Both the position numbers and the translations under genes were made by a program. Positions 8,684-17,240 of a stretch of DNA of 64,000 nt are shown in pieces. Numbering within the stretch: the stretch's first letter is position 1; each line of letters begins with the position of its first letter. The stretch comes from Mesorhizobium sp. M1B.F.Ca.ET.045.04.1.1. Lineage in GTDB: Bacteria; Pseudomonadota; Alphaproteobacteria; Rhizobiales; Rhizobiaceae. The notes beneath the pieces were generated by a model. That model saw only the letters and a program-made list of their open reading frames with translations. It was not told the origin of the DNA and searched no databases. Where the stretch lies: contig NZ_CP034448.1 of the NCBI RefSeq assembly GCF_003952465.1, positions 2,705,001 to 2,769,000 of the forward strand. Reading direction: 5' to 3'.

Positions 8684-10060
8684 TCAGGCCAGCGGCTTCA
8701 GTTCCTGGGCAATGGTCGGCAGCAGCTCCGAGACATTGGGGTGGATGTGCATGGCGCGCGCCAGCGTCGAGATCGGCGCTTTGGCGTACATGAGGTCGAG
8801 CACCGAGTGGATCGCCTCGTCGCCGCCCGGGCCGAGGACCGAGCAGCCGAGGATTTCGCCGGTGTCGGCATCGGCCAGGATCTTCATGAAACCCTGCGTC
8901 TCGCCCTTTTCGACGGCGCGGCCGACACGGGTCATCGGCCGCTGGCCGATCAGCGCTCGGCGGCCGGATTTCTTCACCGCCGCCTCCGTCATGCCGCAGC
9001 GGCCGAGCGGCGGATCGATGTAGAGCGCATAGGCCTCGATGCGGTCGCTGACCTTGCGTGGATCGTTGTCGAGCAGATTGGCGGCAACGATCTCGTAGTC
9101 GTTGTAGGAGGTATGGGTGAAGGCGCCCCTGCCGTTGCAATCGCCCATCGCCCAGATGCCGGGCACGCTGGTGCGCAGTTGGTCGTCGACGACGATGTAG
9201 CCGCGCTGGTCGACCTTGACGCCTGCCTTGTCGAGACCAAGATCGTCGGTGTTGGGGACGCGCCCAAGCGCGAGCAGCACATGCGAGCCGACCGCCGGCG
9301 GCTGGCCGGCGGAAAAGGTCACGGCGATCTCGTTGCCCTTCCTGGCAAAGCCGATGTCGTCGGCGCCGACATGGACGGCAATGTCTTCGTTTTCGAGGAC
9401 GGACTGGATCGCGGCCGAGACGTCCTCGTCCTCGCGGCCGGCCAGCCGAAGCGCTTTCTCGATCACCGTGACCTCGGATCCGAAGCGGCGGAACATCTGC
9501 GCGAATTCGAGCGAGATGTAGCTGCCGCCGACGACGATAAGATGGCTGGGCAGCACATCGAGATCCATCATCGAGGAATTGGTGAGATAGCGGATGTCGT
9601 TGACGCCGGGCAGGTCAGGCACGGAGGCACGGCCGCCGGTGTTGAGGAAGATCTTTGGCGCGGTCAGCAGGTCGTCGCCGACGCGCACGGTGTCGGCGGA
9701 TTCAAAACGGGCATGGCCGCGATAAAGCGCGCAGCCCTTCATTCCGGCGATCCAGCTTTCGAGATTGCCGCGGGCGTCGTTCGTGACCTTGTCCTTGCGC
9801 GCCTTGATCCTCTGATAGTCGACACCGACGGGACCGGAAAGCGCCACGCCATAGTCGGTCGCGCGGCGGGCTAGATGCGCGGCATAGGCGCTCGCCACCA
9901 TTGTCTTGGTCGGCATGCAGCCGGTGTTGACGCAGGTGCCGCCGACGAATTTGCGCTCGATCAGCGCGACATTCATGCCGGCGGCCTCGAGCCGGCCGGC
10001 GAGCGGTGGACCGGCCTGGCCGGCACCGATGACGATGGCGTCGAAGCGCTTCGCCGTCAT
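8684..10060 (-). CDS. FAD-dependent pyridine nucleotide-disulfide oxidoreductase (mercuric reductase/Lpd-like)
   Basis: 458 residues. GAGQAGPPLAGRL near residue 12 is the FAD Rossmann motif, GGTCVNTGCMPTK carries the redox-active CxxxxC, VVGGSYISLEFA is the NAD(P)H motif, and WAMGDCNGRGAFTH is the second FAD motif. The C-terminal dimerisation domain ends with HIHPNVSELLPTIAQ, which includes the conserved His-x-x-x-Glu base pair of the family. There is no N-terminal HMA domain and no C-terminal Cys pair, so true mercuric reductase activity is unlikely. Its start overlaps the stop of the DUF4126 gene by four bases (ATGA), so the two form an operon. Confidence 0.88.
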   Translation of the reverse strand: MTAKRFDAIVIGAGQAGPPLAGRLEAAGMNVALIERKFVGGTCVNTGCMPTKTMVASAYAAHLARRATDYGVALSGPVGVDYQRIKARKDKVTNDARGNLESWIAGMKGCALYRGHARFESADTVRVGDDLLTAPKIFLNTGGRASVPDLPGVNDIRYLTNSSMMDLDVLPSHLIVVGGSYISLEFAQMFRRFGSEVTVIEKALRLAGREDEDVSAAIQSVLENEDIAVHVGADDIGFARKGNEIAVTFSAGQPPAVGSHVLLALGRVPNTDDLGLDKAGVKVDQRGYIVVDDQLRTSVPGIWAMGDCNGRGAFTHTSYNDYEIVAANLLDNDPRKVSDRIEAYALYIDPPLGRCGMTEAAVKKSGRRALIGQRPMTRVGRAVEKGETQGFMKILADADTGEILGCSVLGPGGDEAIHSVLDLMYAKAPISTLARAMHIHPNVSELLPTIAQELKPLA

Positions 10061-10518
10061 GCCACGGCCGCCACGATAAGCAGGCCGCCGATGATCGCGA
10101 CCGCGTCCTCGATGAAGGCAGCCGGCGGATCCTTGCCGAAGGCGGCTGCCATGCGTGCACGAACTTCCGCGCCGCCCAGCGTGCCGATCACCGCGCCGAT
10201 CGCGCCGGCGATCAGGCCGCCGATGGTGGCGCCGGCAGTGGCGCCGATCACCGCGCCGCAGAAGGCGCCAACGACGATGCGCGTGCCGAATTGCTGCGGC
10301 ACCTTGCGACTCGGCGTCGACGGCAGCTGGTCGGCGATGAGCTCGACGATCGCCATGATGGTGAAGATGCCGACGGCGATCCAGTGGCCCATGAAGCTCG
10401 CCCAGGTGCCGCCGACCGGCAGCCAGCCGAGCCAGGCGCCCCAGGCGGTGACGGCAAGCGCCGTTCCGACACGCAGGCCGGTGACGACACCAATCAGCAA
10501 TGCAAGAATGTAAAGCAT
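10057..10518 (-). CDS. DUF4126-like membrane protein
   Basis: 153 residues, strongly hydrophobic. It begins MLYILALLIGVVTGLRVGTA, has WGAWLGWLPVGG, then a Gly/Ala-rich segment (AVIGATAGATIGGLIAGAIGAVIGTLGG) and a final helix IGGLLIVAAVA. The layout matches small DUF4126 membrane proteins of unknown function. It lies upstream of, and overlaps by four bases with, the flavin oxidoreductase gene, suggesting coupled translation. Confidence 0.75.
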   Translation of the reverse strand: MLYILALLIGVVTGLRVGTALAVTAWGAWLGWLPVGGTWASFMGHWIAVGIFTIMAIVELIADQLPSTPSRKVPQQFGTRIVVGAFCGAVIGATAGATIGGLIAGAIGAVIGTLGGAEVRARMAAAFGKDPPAAFIEDAVAIIGGLLIVAAVA

Positions 10519-10603
10519 GCTCGACCCCCCTCAAATTCAGGGCCTCGCACGGCCCCGAGACGTCAGGCTAGCATAGGCCGGGCTTTTGGCCACGGCTTTT
10601 CCC

Positions 10604-10710
10604 TAAAGCGCGTCGCGATCTTTCAGATTCGCTCCATGTGCTTTTAGGTTTTTGATTTTACGCATGTCTTTGTCCCGAAACCGGTTCCCACTTTCGGGAG
10701 ACATGCTTTG
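10604..10710. repeat. Composite intergenic repeat, copy 2
   Basis: About 107 bp beginning TAAAGCGCGTCGCGATCTTT and ending with a palindrome whose arms are GCATGTCTTTGTCCCGAAA and TTTCGGGAGACATGC. It is nearly the same as the element at 13105-13209 over its full length, and its palindromic half matches those at 7416 and 28714. It is probably a non-coding rhizobial intergenic element. Confidence 0.85.
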
Positions 10711-10754
10711 GGGGCGGATTGTGCTTGGCAGCAGGCGGCATCGGAGGAGCGGAC

Positions 10755-11309
10755 ATGACAAGCGAGCGCATGAAGATGGCGGCGGGCGAATGGTACACCT
10801 GCCTCGACCCGGAGCTGGAAGAGCTGCGCGATGCCGCTCGCGATGCCGTTTTCGAGCACAACGGGCTGCCGCCCCGGCAGCGCGGCGACATCGGTCCGGC
10901 GTTGGCTGCGCTGCTCGGCGGCGCGGGCGAGGGGGCACGCATCGAGGCGCCGTTCCACTGCGCCTACGGCTTCAACCTGTTCCTCGGCGACGGCGTCTTC
11001 CTCAATGCCGGCTGCACCATCCTCGATACTGCGCCGGTCCGCATCGGCAAGAGGACGATGCTCGGGCCCAATGTGCAGATCTATTGCGCCGAACATCACC
11101 GCGAAGCCGCCGGCCGACGCGCCGGCCTGGAGATCGCGAAGCCGGTGACGATCGGCGACGACGCCTGGATCGGCGGCAGCGCGGTGATCCTCGCCGGCGT
11201 CAGCATCGGCAACGGCGCCACCGTCGGTGCTGGTGCGGTGGTGACACGCGACGTGCCGGCCAATGCGATCGTCGTCGGCAATCCGGCGCGGGCGGTCACA
11301 CGCCGTTGA
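10755..11309 (+). CDS. Sugar O-acetyltransferase of the maltose/NodL acetyltransferase family
   Basis: 184 residues from the ATG at 10755, preceded by GGAGGAG. An N-terminal Mac-type segment (MAAGEWYTCLDPELEELRD) is followed by left-handed beta-helix hexapeptides (DGVFLNAGCTILD, VRIGKRTMLGPNVQIY, VTIGDDAWIGGSAVIL, GVSIGNGATVGAGAVV) and the usual ending VVGNPARAV. The catalytic His is in YCAEHHRE. Enzymes of this family transfer acetyl from acetyl-CoA to sugar hydroxyls. No nodulation genes are nearby, so housekeeping sugar acetylation is more likely than a NodL role. Confidence 0.88.
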   Translation: MTSERMKMAAGEWYTCLDPELEELRDAARDAVFEHNGLPPRQRGDIGPALAALLGGAGEGARIEAPFHCAYGFNLFLGDGVFLNAGCTILDTAPVRIGKRTMLGPNVQIYCAEHHREAAGRRAGLEIAKPVTIGDDAWIGGSAVILAGVSIGNGATVGAGAVVTRDVPANAIVVGNPARAVTRR

Positions 11310-11338
11310 GGGCGACCTGAACGCTCCAGTATTTGTTC

Positions 11339-12334
11339 TTACGCAATTCCGGACGCAAAACCGCTCAGCACCTTTCCTGGAATTGCTCTTGAGAATTCGC
11401 GCCGATACTGCATGGGCGAGGTCTTGAGCCGCGCGGCGAAATGCTGGCGCAGCGAGGTCGCGCTGCCGAAGCCGGCCTCGAAGGCCACCATATCCATCGA
11501 CTTGTCCGTCTGCTCCAGCAGCCTCTGCGCCAGCGCCACGCGCTGGTCGGCCAGCCAGTCGCCGAAGCTGGTGCCGGTCGTCTTCTGGAAGCGGCGCGTG
11601 AAGGTGCGGCGGGTAAGGCCTGCCGCTTCGGCGACGTTGTCCAGGCTGTGGGTTTCGCCGAGCGTTGCCCGCACGTCGTCGAGAGCCTTGGCGAACCGGT
11701 CGACGCTCGGCGTCGGCGCGAGCGGGCGTTCGATGAACTGAGCCTGTCCGCCTTGCCGGTGCGGCGAGAGCACGACGTGGCGGGCAAGCCGAAGCGCTGC
11801 CTCGGCGCCGTAGCGAGCCCGCACGATGTGCAGACAGCAGTCGAGACCCGCAGCGACGCCGGCGGAGGTGACGATATCGCCTTCATCGACATAGAGCACG
11901 TCGGCGTCGACAGCGATGTCGGGGTGAATGGCCTTGAGCTGATCGGTATAGGCCCAATGTGTGGTCGCCTTGCGTCCCGCCAGCAATCCGGCGGCGGCGA
12001 TGGCGAAGGTGCCGAGGCACAGGCCCACGATCAGCGCGCCGCGTTCATGCGCCCGTTCGAGCGCTTGCTTGAGCGGCGCGGCCAGAGGGGCGTCGAGATC
12101 CTTCCAACTCGGAATGATGACGATATCAGCGTCGTCAAGCGCCGAAAGATCGTGCGGGACCGAAATGCTCAGACCGGCATCGGTATGAATAGGCCCTTGT
12201 TCGACTGCGCAGACGCGGAAGTCGAAGCGCGGCAGGCCAAGCTTCGTGCGGTCCGCGCCGAACACAAGGCAAGGCACGGAGAGGTGGAAGGGACTGATGC
12301 CATCGAAGGCGACGGCGGCAATGATCGGATTGCG
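11339..12334 (-). CDS. GlxA-type transcriptional regulator (DJ-1/PfpI + AraC HTH)
   Basis: 331 residues from the ATG at 12334 (a TTG at 12376 is an alternative). The first about 190 residues are a DJ-1/PfpI-like domain with GLCLGTFAIA at the nucleophile-elbow position. The last about 100 residues carry two AraC-type helix-turn-helix motifs (LDNVAEAAGLTRRTFTRRF and MDMVAFEAGFGSATSLRQHF). It is transcribed divergently from the isochorismatase-like gene, which it probably controls; the 131-bp gap would hold both promoters. Confidence 0.9.
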   Translation of the reverse strand, partial: RNPIIAAVAFDGISPFHLSVPCLVFGADRTKLGLPRFDFRVCAVEQGPIHTDAGLSISVPHDLSALDDADIVIIPSWKDLDAPLAAPLKQALERAHERGALIVGLCLGTFAIAAAGLLAGRKATTHWAYTDQLKAIHPDIAVDADVLYVDEGDIVTSAGVAAGLDCCLHIVRARYGAEAALRLARHVVLSPHRQGGQAQFIERPLAPTPSVDRFAKALDDVRATLGETHSLDNVAEAAGLTRRTFTRRFQKTTGTSFGDWLADQRVALAQRLLEQTDKSMDMVAFEAGFGSATSLRQHFAARLKTSPMQYRREFSRAIPGKVLSGFASGIA

Positions 12335-12465
12335 CATGGCAGGGCAGACACCATTAGGTTGGGTTGAGTGTCCCAATTCTTTCGAATAATGTCAAGCGGG
12401 CCACTTTCTATGTGTCGATGTTCGACTAGCTTTGCGCCCATCAACCCGGTCGAAAGGAAATCGCC

Positions 12466-13107
12466 ATGTCAGTACCAGCCACCCAGCCGCGCCGCGCGCT
12501 CGTCGTCGTCGACGTCCAGAACGACTATAACGGCGGCAATCTCGCCATCCAGCATCCGCCCTTCGCCGACAGCGTCGCCAACGTGGCGCGCGCCATGGAC
12601 GCCGCGGCGGCGGCCGGCATCAAGATCGTCGTCGTCAAGCAGATGGCGCCGGAGACCTCGCCGATCTTCGCCAAGGGCAGCCATGGCGGCGAACTGCACC
12701 CTGAGATCGCCCGGCGTGCCCGCGACCACTATGTCGAAAAGACGCTGCCCTCCGCCTTCACGGGCACGGATCTCGAGGACTGGCTGCGCACCAACCAGAT
12801 CGATACGATCGCGGTCGTCGGCTACATGACGCATAATTGCGATCTGTCGACCATCATCCATGCCGTGCATATGGGGTTTGCCGTCGAGTTCCTCTCTGAT
12901 GCCAGCGGCTCGGTTCCCTATGCCAACAGCGCCGGCTACGCGTCCGCCGAGGACATCCATCGCGTGGTGAGCGTCGTGCTGCAGTCGCGTTTCGCCGCGG
13001 TACTCAAGACCGCCGAATGGATCGATTGCCTGAAGACCGGCGCCCTGCCCGAACGCGACACCATCTATGCGTCGAACCAGCGGGCGCTGGCGCGCAACGC
13101 TGCCTAA
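12466..13107 (+). CDS. Isochorismatase-family cysteine hydrolase
   Basis: 213 residues. The catalytic triad of the family is visible: Asp in VVVDVQNDY, Lys in YVEKTLPSAF, and Cys in GYMTHNCDLS. Members hydrolyse amides or vinyl ethers, for example nicotinamide or N-carbamoyl compounds. The divergent GlxA-type regulator suggests substrate-induced expression. The stop codon TAA overlaps the first bases of intergenic repeat copy 3. Confidence 0.88.
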   Translation: MSVPATQPRRALVVVDVQNDYNGGNLAIQHPPFADSVANVARAMDAAAAAGIKIVVVKQMAPETSPIFAKGSHGGELHPEIARRARDHYVEKTLPSAFTGTDLEDWLRTNQIDTIAVVGYMTHNCDLSTIIHAVHMGFAVEFLSDASGSVPYANSAGYASAEDIHRVVSVVLQSRFAAVLKTAEWIDCLKTGALPERDTIYASNQRALARNAA

Positions 13108-13209
13108 AGCGCGTCGCGATCTTTCAGGTTCGCTCCATGCGCTTGGATTTTGATTTTACGCATGTCTTTGTCCCCGAAACCGGTCCCACTTCCGGGAGAC
13201 ATGCTTTAG
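13105..13209. repeat. Composite intergenic repeat, copy 3
   Basis: Begins TAAAGCGCGTCGCGATCTTT, with the T-A-A serving as the stop codon of the preceding hydrolase gene, and ends with GGGAGACATGCTTTA. It differs from the copy at 10604-10710 by small indels and substitutions only. The 3' half is a palindrome (ACGCATGTC ... GACATGCT). Confidence 0.85.
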
Positions 13210-13230
13210 GCCGGGCTGCCCGACACAACA

Positions 13231-13262
13231 AAGGCGCCGCAGCGATGCGGCGCTCTTGTTTC
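13231..13262 (+). terminator. Rho-independent terminator after the isochorismatase-like gene
   Basis: Arms GCGCCGC (13234-13240) and GCGGCGC (13247-13253) form a stable hairpin followed by TCTTGTTT. It lies just after the repeat that ends the upstream gene. Confidence 0.65.
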
Positions 13263-13486
13263 CATGGAGATGCTTCCAGCGATCGCGATTTATCGCGCCC
13301 GGCATTTCTTTTTCGGCAACCCGCTGCTCAAACAACGCCTCGCCAATCACAATTTTTGGCGTTGTGTTGAAGCAAATGGAAACCATGCAGAGAGTGATGT
13401 ATTTCACAGACGTCACCGTCGTCTTGCCGCAAAATAGAATTTGAGCTTTAATTCAAGTTCGATTGGTAGGCTGTGGGGGCTGGCAA

Positions 13487-13702
13487 TTGAAAGCGCGGGT
13501 TGCACGAAATGGGGTGGCCGCGGCGTTAGTTTGTGTTGCGACAGCCCTGCCGCGGCCTGCTTTCGCTCAAGTTCCCCCGCACGCTCCAGGGACAATCTGT
13601 TTTACTCCGAATTTCTGGTGTTGGGCGCAGCCTCCAGGCCCGCCTGGATCGCCCTGTGGATGCCCTAGTCCCTATGGCTTTGTGCCTGGGTGGCTTGGCT
13701 GA
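13487..13702 (+). CDS. Small secreted Cys/Pro-rich protein
   Basis: About 71 residues if a TTG at 13487 is used (an upstream TTG lies at 13463); no ATG is available. The N-terminus has a basic residue pair, a hydrophobic core (GVAAALVCVATALP) and an AFAQ cleavage-like site, so export is likely. The mature part of about 40 residues is rich in Pro, Gly, Cys and Trp (GTICFTPNFWCWAQPPGPPG, CGCPSPYGF) with four Cys. It ends ten bases before the start of the next gene and is probably co-transcribed with it. Function unknown. Confidence 0.6.
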   Translation: MKARVARNGVAAALVCVATALPRPAFAQVPPHAPGTICFTPNFWCWAQPPGPPGSPCGCPSPYGFVPGWLG

Positions 13703-13711
13703 GGAGGTCGC

Positions 13712-15088
13712 TTGGCGCAAACGACACAAGCCGAAAGCGTCGAGGATCTGCTCTTGGAAGCGGATCGGCTTGTCGCGGAGGCGGCAAGCAAGGGGAGGCC
13801 GCGGAACGAGAAACTCATATCCGCGCGAGAAAAAGTTACGGCACTTCCGGCGGAGCAAAGAAAGATTGATCACGCTGATGTTATTGCGCTGAAAGCTGAG
13901 ATAGAAGCGGCGCAGTTATCCTTGAATAGCGCTAACGACAACCTTGTCTCTCGAGGCATGGTCTATACCTGTATTTTTCTTTCAATGCTGCTCATGTTTC
14001 TGGTCGGATCTCTGTCTCTGGTATACAACAAGGGTGTCGCCTTGCTTTCAGAGGTGCAAACTTTGGCGGCACAGCAACCGGATCGCCGATTTGGTCAGCT
14101 GGAGCGGCAACTGCTTGTCGCCCAGGATGATCTGTTCTCCCCAGACCAGATGCAACTCGCGAGCCTTCCCGTTGAATTGGGTGGAAAGCCGGAAGACCCT
14201 AAGGTTCCAGCAAAAAGGCCGATCGACGAACTGGCGCGTGAATCATCCTACCTGACGCTGCACGAACTTCGCGATCTGAATTTCAAGCTGAAATCCCTGG
14301 AAACAAGAGTGGGCGACTTCGAGAATTTGTCAGCCTCGCCATTTCCGGGAGTGTTGAAGCTCGAAACCTTCGTCGGTACGGCGATGGCGAGCGGCCGGAA
14401 TTTTGTCGGGGCATTCAAAACCGCGGACGTCACCACGGCCGGTCCGCCTTCACCTGAGAAGCCGGGCGGTGCCGGCAATGCAGAGGCCGCCAAGGAACCG
14501 TCTGCCGCAAACGATACCATGAACTTCTTTTGTCGGGCTCAACCGGCGGCGAAACTGCAAAACAAAGACGGCAAAAGCGTAGACGGCGCTACGACGCAAG
14601 CAACATCTGCGGCTGAGCCTGCGATGCAAGCCTCCGCCTCTCAGGTCCTTGGGATGGACATGAGAAAGATTGTCGATCAAGCCTGCAAGTATTCGCTGAA
14701 CTATGTCTCGATGACGGTGCCATCGGTGGATTCGTGGGCTCTAAGGATAAAAGACGCCATCGATCCCTACGCCGTATGGATCTTGCCATGTCTTTATGCA
14801 GCCTTGGGCTCAATGATCTACTATATGAGACTTATTCTGGATACGACGCAACCAAATCCGCCGGTTTATCGCATAGCCCATCGTATGGCGCTGGCCGCGC
14901 TGGCTGGGATGATCCTGGCGTGGTTTTGGGGTCCGACGTTCGGCAGCAACAGCGAGTTCAAGTCCGTAGGTTTCGGCCTCTTCACCTTTGCTTTTATCGT
15001 TGGGTTCAGCATAGACATCTTTTTTGCGCTGCTCGACCGTCTGGTTTTCATCTCCACGAACGCGATCAGCAAATTCGGCGGGAATTAG
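13712..15088 (+). CDS. Hypothetical membrane protein with coiled-coil N-terminus
   Basis: 458 residues from a TTG at 13712, supported by GAGGAGG seven bases upstream. Residues 1-80 are charged and helical; a transmembrane segment near 83-106 contains YTCIFLSMLLMFLVGSLSLV; a long soluble middle follows, then three helices near the C-terminus (AVWILPCLYAALGSMIYYM, ALAALAGMILAWFWG, LFTFAFIVGFSIDIFFALL). Codon use and base composition are visibly lower in GC than the flanking genes, suggesting acquisition. I do not recognise the family. It pairs with the small secreted protein gene upstream. Confidence 0.75.
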   Translation: MAQTTQAESVEDLLLEADRLVAEAASKGRPRNEKLISAREKVTALPAEQRKIDHADVIALKAEIEAAQLSLNSANDNLVSRGMVYTCIFLSMLLMFLVGSLSLVYNKGVALLSEVQTLAAQQPDRRFGQLERQLLVAQDDLFSPDQMQLASLPVELGGKPEDPKVPAKRPIDELARESSYLTLHELRDLNFKLKSLETRVGDFENLSASPFPGVLKLETFVGTAMASGRNFVGAFKTADVTTAGPPSPEKPGGAGNAEAAKEPSAANDTMNFFCRAQPAAKLQNKDGKSVDGATTQATSAAEPAMQASASQVLGMDMRKIVDQACKYSLNYVSMTVPSVDSWALRIKDAIDPYAVWILPCLYAALGSMIYYMRLILDTTQPNPPVYRIAHRMALAALAGMILAWFWGPTFGSNSEFKSVGFGLFTFAFIVGFSIDIFFALLDRLVFISTNAISKFGGN

Positions 15089-15194
15089 CGATCGGTGAAC
15101 CGCAAGGAACGGCAGCGCGAGTTGCCAATCCTTGCTTCAAGCCAAGGCGCCTTCATCGCAGTCGGTGGCCGGCATCAAGAAGGTCGTCCAAGTA

Positions 15195-15225
15195 AAAAGG
15201 GCGCCGCGATGAGGCGGCGCCCTTG
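15195..15225. terminator. Bidirectional terminator hairpin
   Basis: Arms AAGGGCGCCGC and GCGGCGCCCTT, with A-rich DNA on the left and a T-containing right side, lie between the convergent membrane-protein gene and fhs. The position fits termination of both. Confidence 0.7.
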
Positions 15226-15246
15226 GTCATTGTGTTCGAGCAATGC

Positions 15247-16926
15247 TTAGAACAGGCCTTCGATCTGACCTGCCTCGTTGAGGAAGATCTTTTCCGAGGA
15301 CGGCGCCTTAGGCAGCCCCGGCATGGTCATGATCTCGCCGCAGATGATGACGACGAAGCCGGCGCCGGCCGAGAGTCTCACCTCGCGCACCGGCACGGTG
15401 TGGCCGGTCGGCGCGCCGCGCAGGTTCGGGTCGGTCGAGAACGAATACTGGGTCTTGGCCATGCAGACCGGCAGGTTGCCGTAGCCGGCCTGCTCCCAGG
15501 CATGCAGCTGGTCGCGGATCGACTTGTCGGCGATCGCCTCGTCGCCGCGATAGATGCGCTTGACGATGGTGTTGACCTTCTCGAATAGCGGCATCTCGTC
15601 GGGATAGAGCGGCGAGAACTGCGAGGCGCCCGATTCGGCGATCTCGACGACCTTCCGTGCGAGGTCCTCGATGCCGGCCGAGCCTTGCGCCCAGTGCTTG
15701 CACAGGATCGCCTCGGCGCCCTGCGCCTTGACGAAGTCCTTCATCGCCTGGATCTCGGTTTCGGTGTCGGTGGTGAAGTGGTTGATCGCGACGACTGCCG
15801 GGACGCCGAACTGCTTCACGTTCTCGATGTGGCGGCCGAGGTTGAGGCAGCCCTTCTTGACCGCCTCGATGTTCTCCTTGCCGAGGTCTTCCTTCTTGAC
15901 GCCGCCATTCATCTTCATGGCGCGCACGGTGGCGACGATGACGGCCGCCGCCGGCTTCAAGCCCGCCTTGCGGCACTTGATGTCGAAGAACTTCTCGGCA
16001 CCGAGATCGGCGCCGAAGCCGGCTTCGGTGACGACATAGTCGGCAAGCTTGAGCGCCGTCGTGGTGGCGACGACCGAGTTGCAGCCATGCGCGATGTTGG
16101 CGAACGGGCCGCCATGCACGAAGGCCGGGTTGTTCTCCAGCGTCTGCACGAGGTTGGGCTGGATGGCGTCCTTCAAGAGCACGGCCATGGCGCCGTCGGC
16201 CTTGAGGTCGCGGGCATAGACCGGCGACTTATCGCGGCGGTAGGCGACGATGATGTCGCCGAGGCGCTTCTCGAGGTCCTTGAGGTCGGTGGCGAGGCAC
16301 AGGATCGCCATCACTTCCGAGGCGACGGTGATGTCGAAGCCGGCCTCGCGCGGGAAGCCGTTGGCGACGCCGCCGAGGGAGCAGAGGATCTCGCGCAGCG
16401 CCCGGTCGTTCATGTCCATGACGCGGCGCCAGGCGACGCGGCGGATGTCGATGCCGAGCTCGTTGCCCCAGTAGATGTGGTTGTCGATCAGCGCCGAAAG
16501 CAGGTTGTGGGCGGTGGTGATGGCGTGGAAGTCACCGGTGAAGTGGAGGTTCATGTCATCCATCGGCACGACCTGGGCCAGGCCGCCGCCGGCGGCGCCG
16601 CCCTTCATGCCGAAGTTCGGGCCGAGCGAGGCTTCGCGGATGCACACGATCGCCTTCTTGCCGATGCGGTTCAGGCCGTCGCCGAGGCCGACCGTGGTGG
16701 TCGTCTTGCCTTCGCCAGCAGGCGTCGGGTTGATGGCGGTGACCAGGATCAGCTTGCCGTCCTTGTTGCCCTTGACCGACTTGATGAACTCGGCCGAGAC
16801 CTTCGCCTTGTCGTGGCCATAGGGCAGCAGATGCTCGTTGGGGATGCCGATCTTGGCGCCGATCTCCTGGATCGGTTTCTTCCTGGCGGCACGCGCGATC
16901 TCGATGTCGGACTTCACTTCGGCCAT
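15247..16926 (-). CDS. fhs: Formate-tetrahydrofolate ligase
   Basis: 559 residues, the standard Fhs length. The P-loop-like [18 protein letters not shown] is near residue 65; [25 protein letters not shown] and [14 protein letters not shown] are family signatures. It converts formate, ATP and tetrahydrofolate to 10-formyl-THF in cytosolic one-carbon metabolism. The ATG is preceded by AGAGGAAAG. It is monocistronic. The 314 bp upstream (16927-17240) holds its 5' region; I see no riboswitch or gene there. Confidence 0.97.
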   Translation of the reverse strand: MAEVKSDIEIARAARKKPIQEIGAKIGIPNEHLLPYGHDKAKVSAEFIKSVKGNKDGKLILVTAINPTPAGEGKTTTTVGLGDGLNRIGKKAIVCIREASLGPNFGMKGGAAGGGLAQVVPMDDMNLHFTGDFHAITTAHNLLSALIDNHIYWGNELGIDIRRVAWRRVMDMNDRALREILCSLGGVANGFPREAGFDITVASEVMAILCLATDLKDLEKRLGDIIVAYRRDKSPVYARDLKADGAMAVLLKDAIQPNLVQTLENNPAFVHGGPFANIAHGCNSVVATTTALKLADYVVTEAGFGADLGAEKFFDIKCRKAGLKPAAAVIVATVRAMKMNGGVKKEDLGKENIEAVKKGCLNLGRHIENVKQFGVPAVVAINHFTTDTETEIQAMKDFVKAQGAEAILCKHWAQGSAGIEDLARKVVEIAESGASQFSPLYPDEMPLFEKVNTIVKRIYRGDEAIADKSIRDQLHAWEQAGYGNLPVCMAKTQYSFSTDPNLRGAPTGHTVPVREVRLSAGAGFVVIICGEIMTMPGLPKAPSSEKIFLNEAGQIEGLF

Positions 16927-17240
16927 GACGGCTTTCCTCTGGAATAGTCGGTGGAGGGGAGGGGTTCGATCATTCGTGCATGCTCGAAACGCCGCCCGGA
17001 CGCAAGGGCATGTTCTAACCCTGTCGCTGTCACGGCGTCAACTTCCATGCAACTATGTTTCCTGTTAAGAAAGAGATTGCTGTTCCAAGCCGACCTTCCC
17101 AGGGTCTTTGGCGCCCGGTCGTTGCGCCGTATAGAAGCCAGAGCGGGGATCGCTCCGCCGTCTCAAAACAGCCGCGCAATGCACGGAATGCGACAGAGGC
17201 GACGGCGCAAATCCGCCAGCGCCCGGCTGTGGCCGCAGCG

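Noticed and set aside
8684..10060. Mercuric reductase as a specific call
   Set aside because: The C-terminal cysteine pair and the HMA domain of mercuric reductases are missing, and no mer genes are near.
10755..11309. Nodulation acetyltransferase nodL
   Set aside because: The family match is general; no nod genes or nod-box-like sequence were seen nearby.
16927..17240. Possible folate-type riboswitch upstream of fhs
   Set aside because: I could not recognise conserved motifs or a convincing paired structure by eye.
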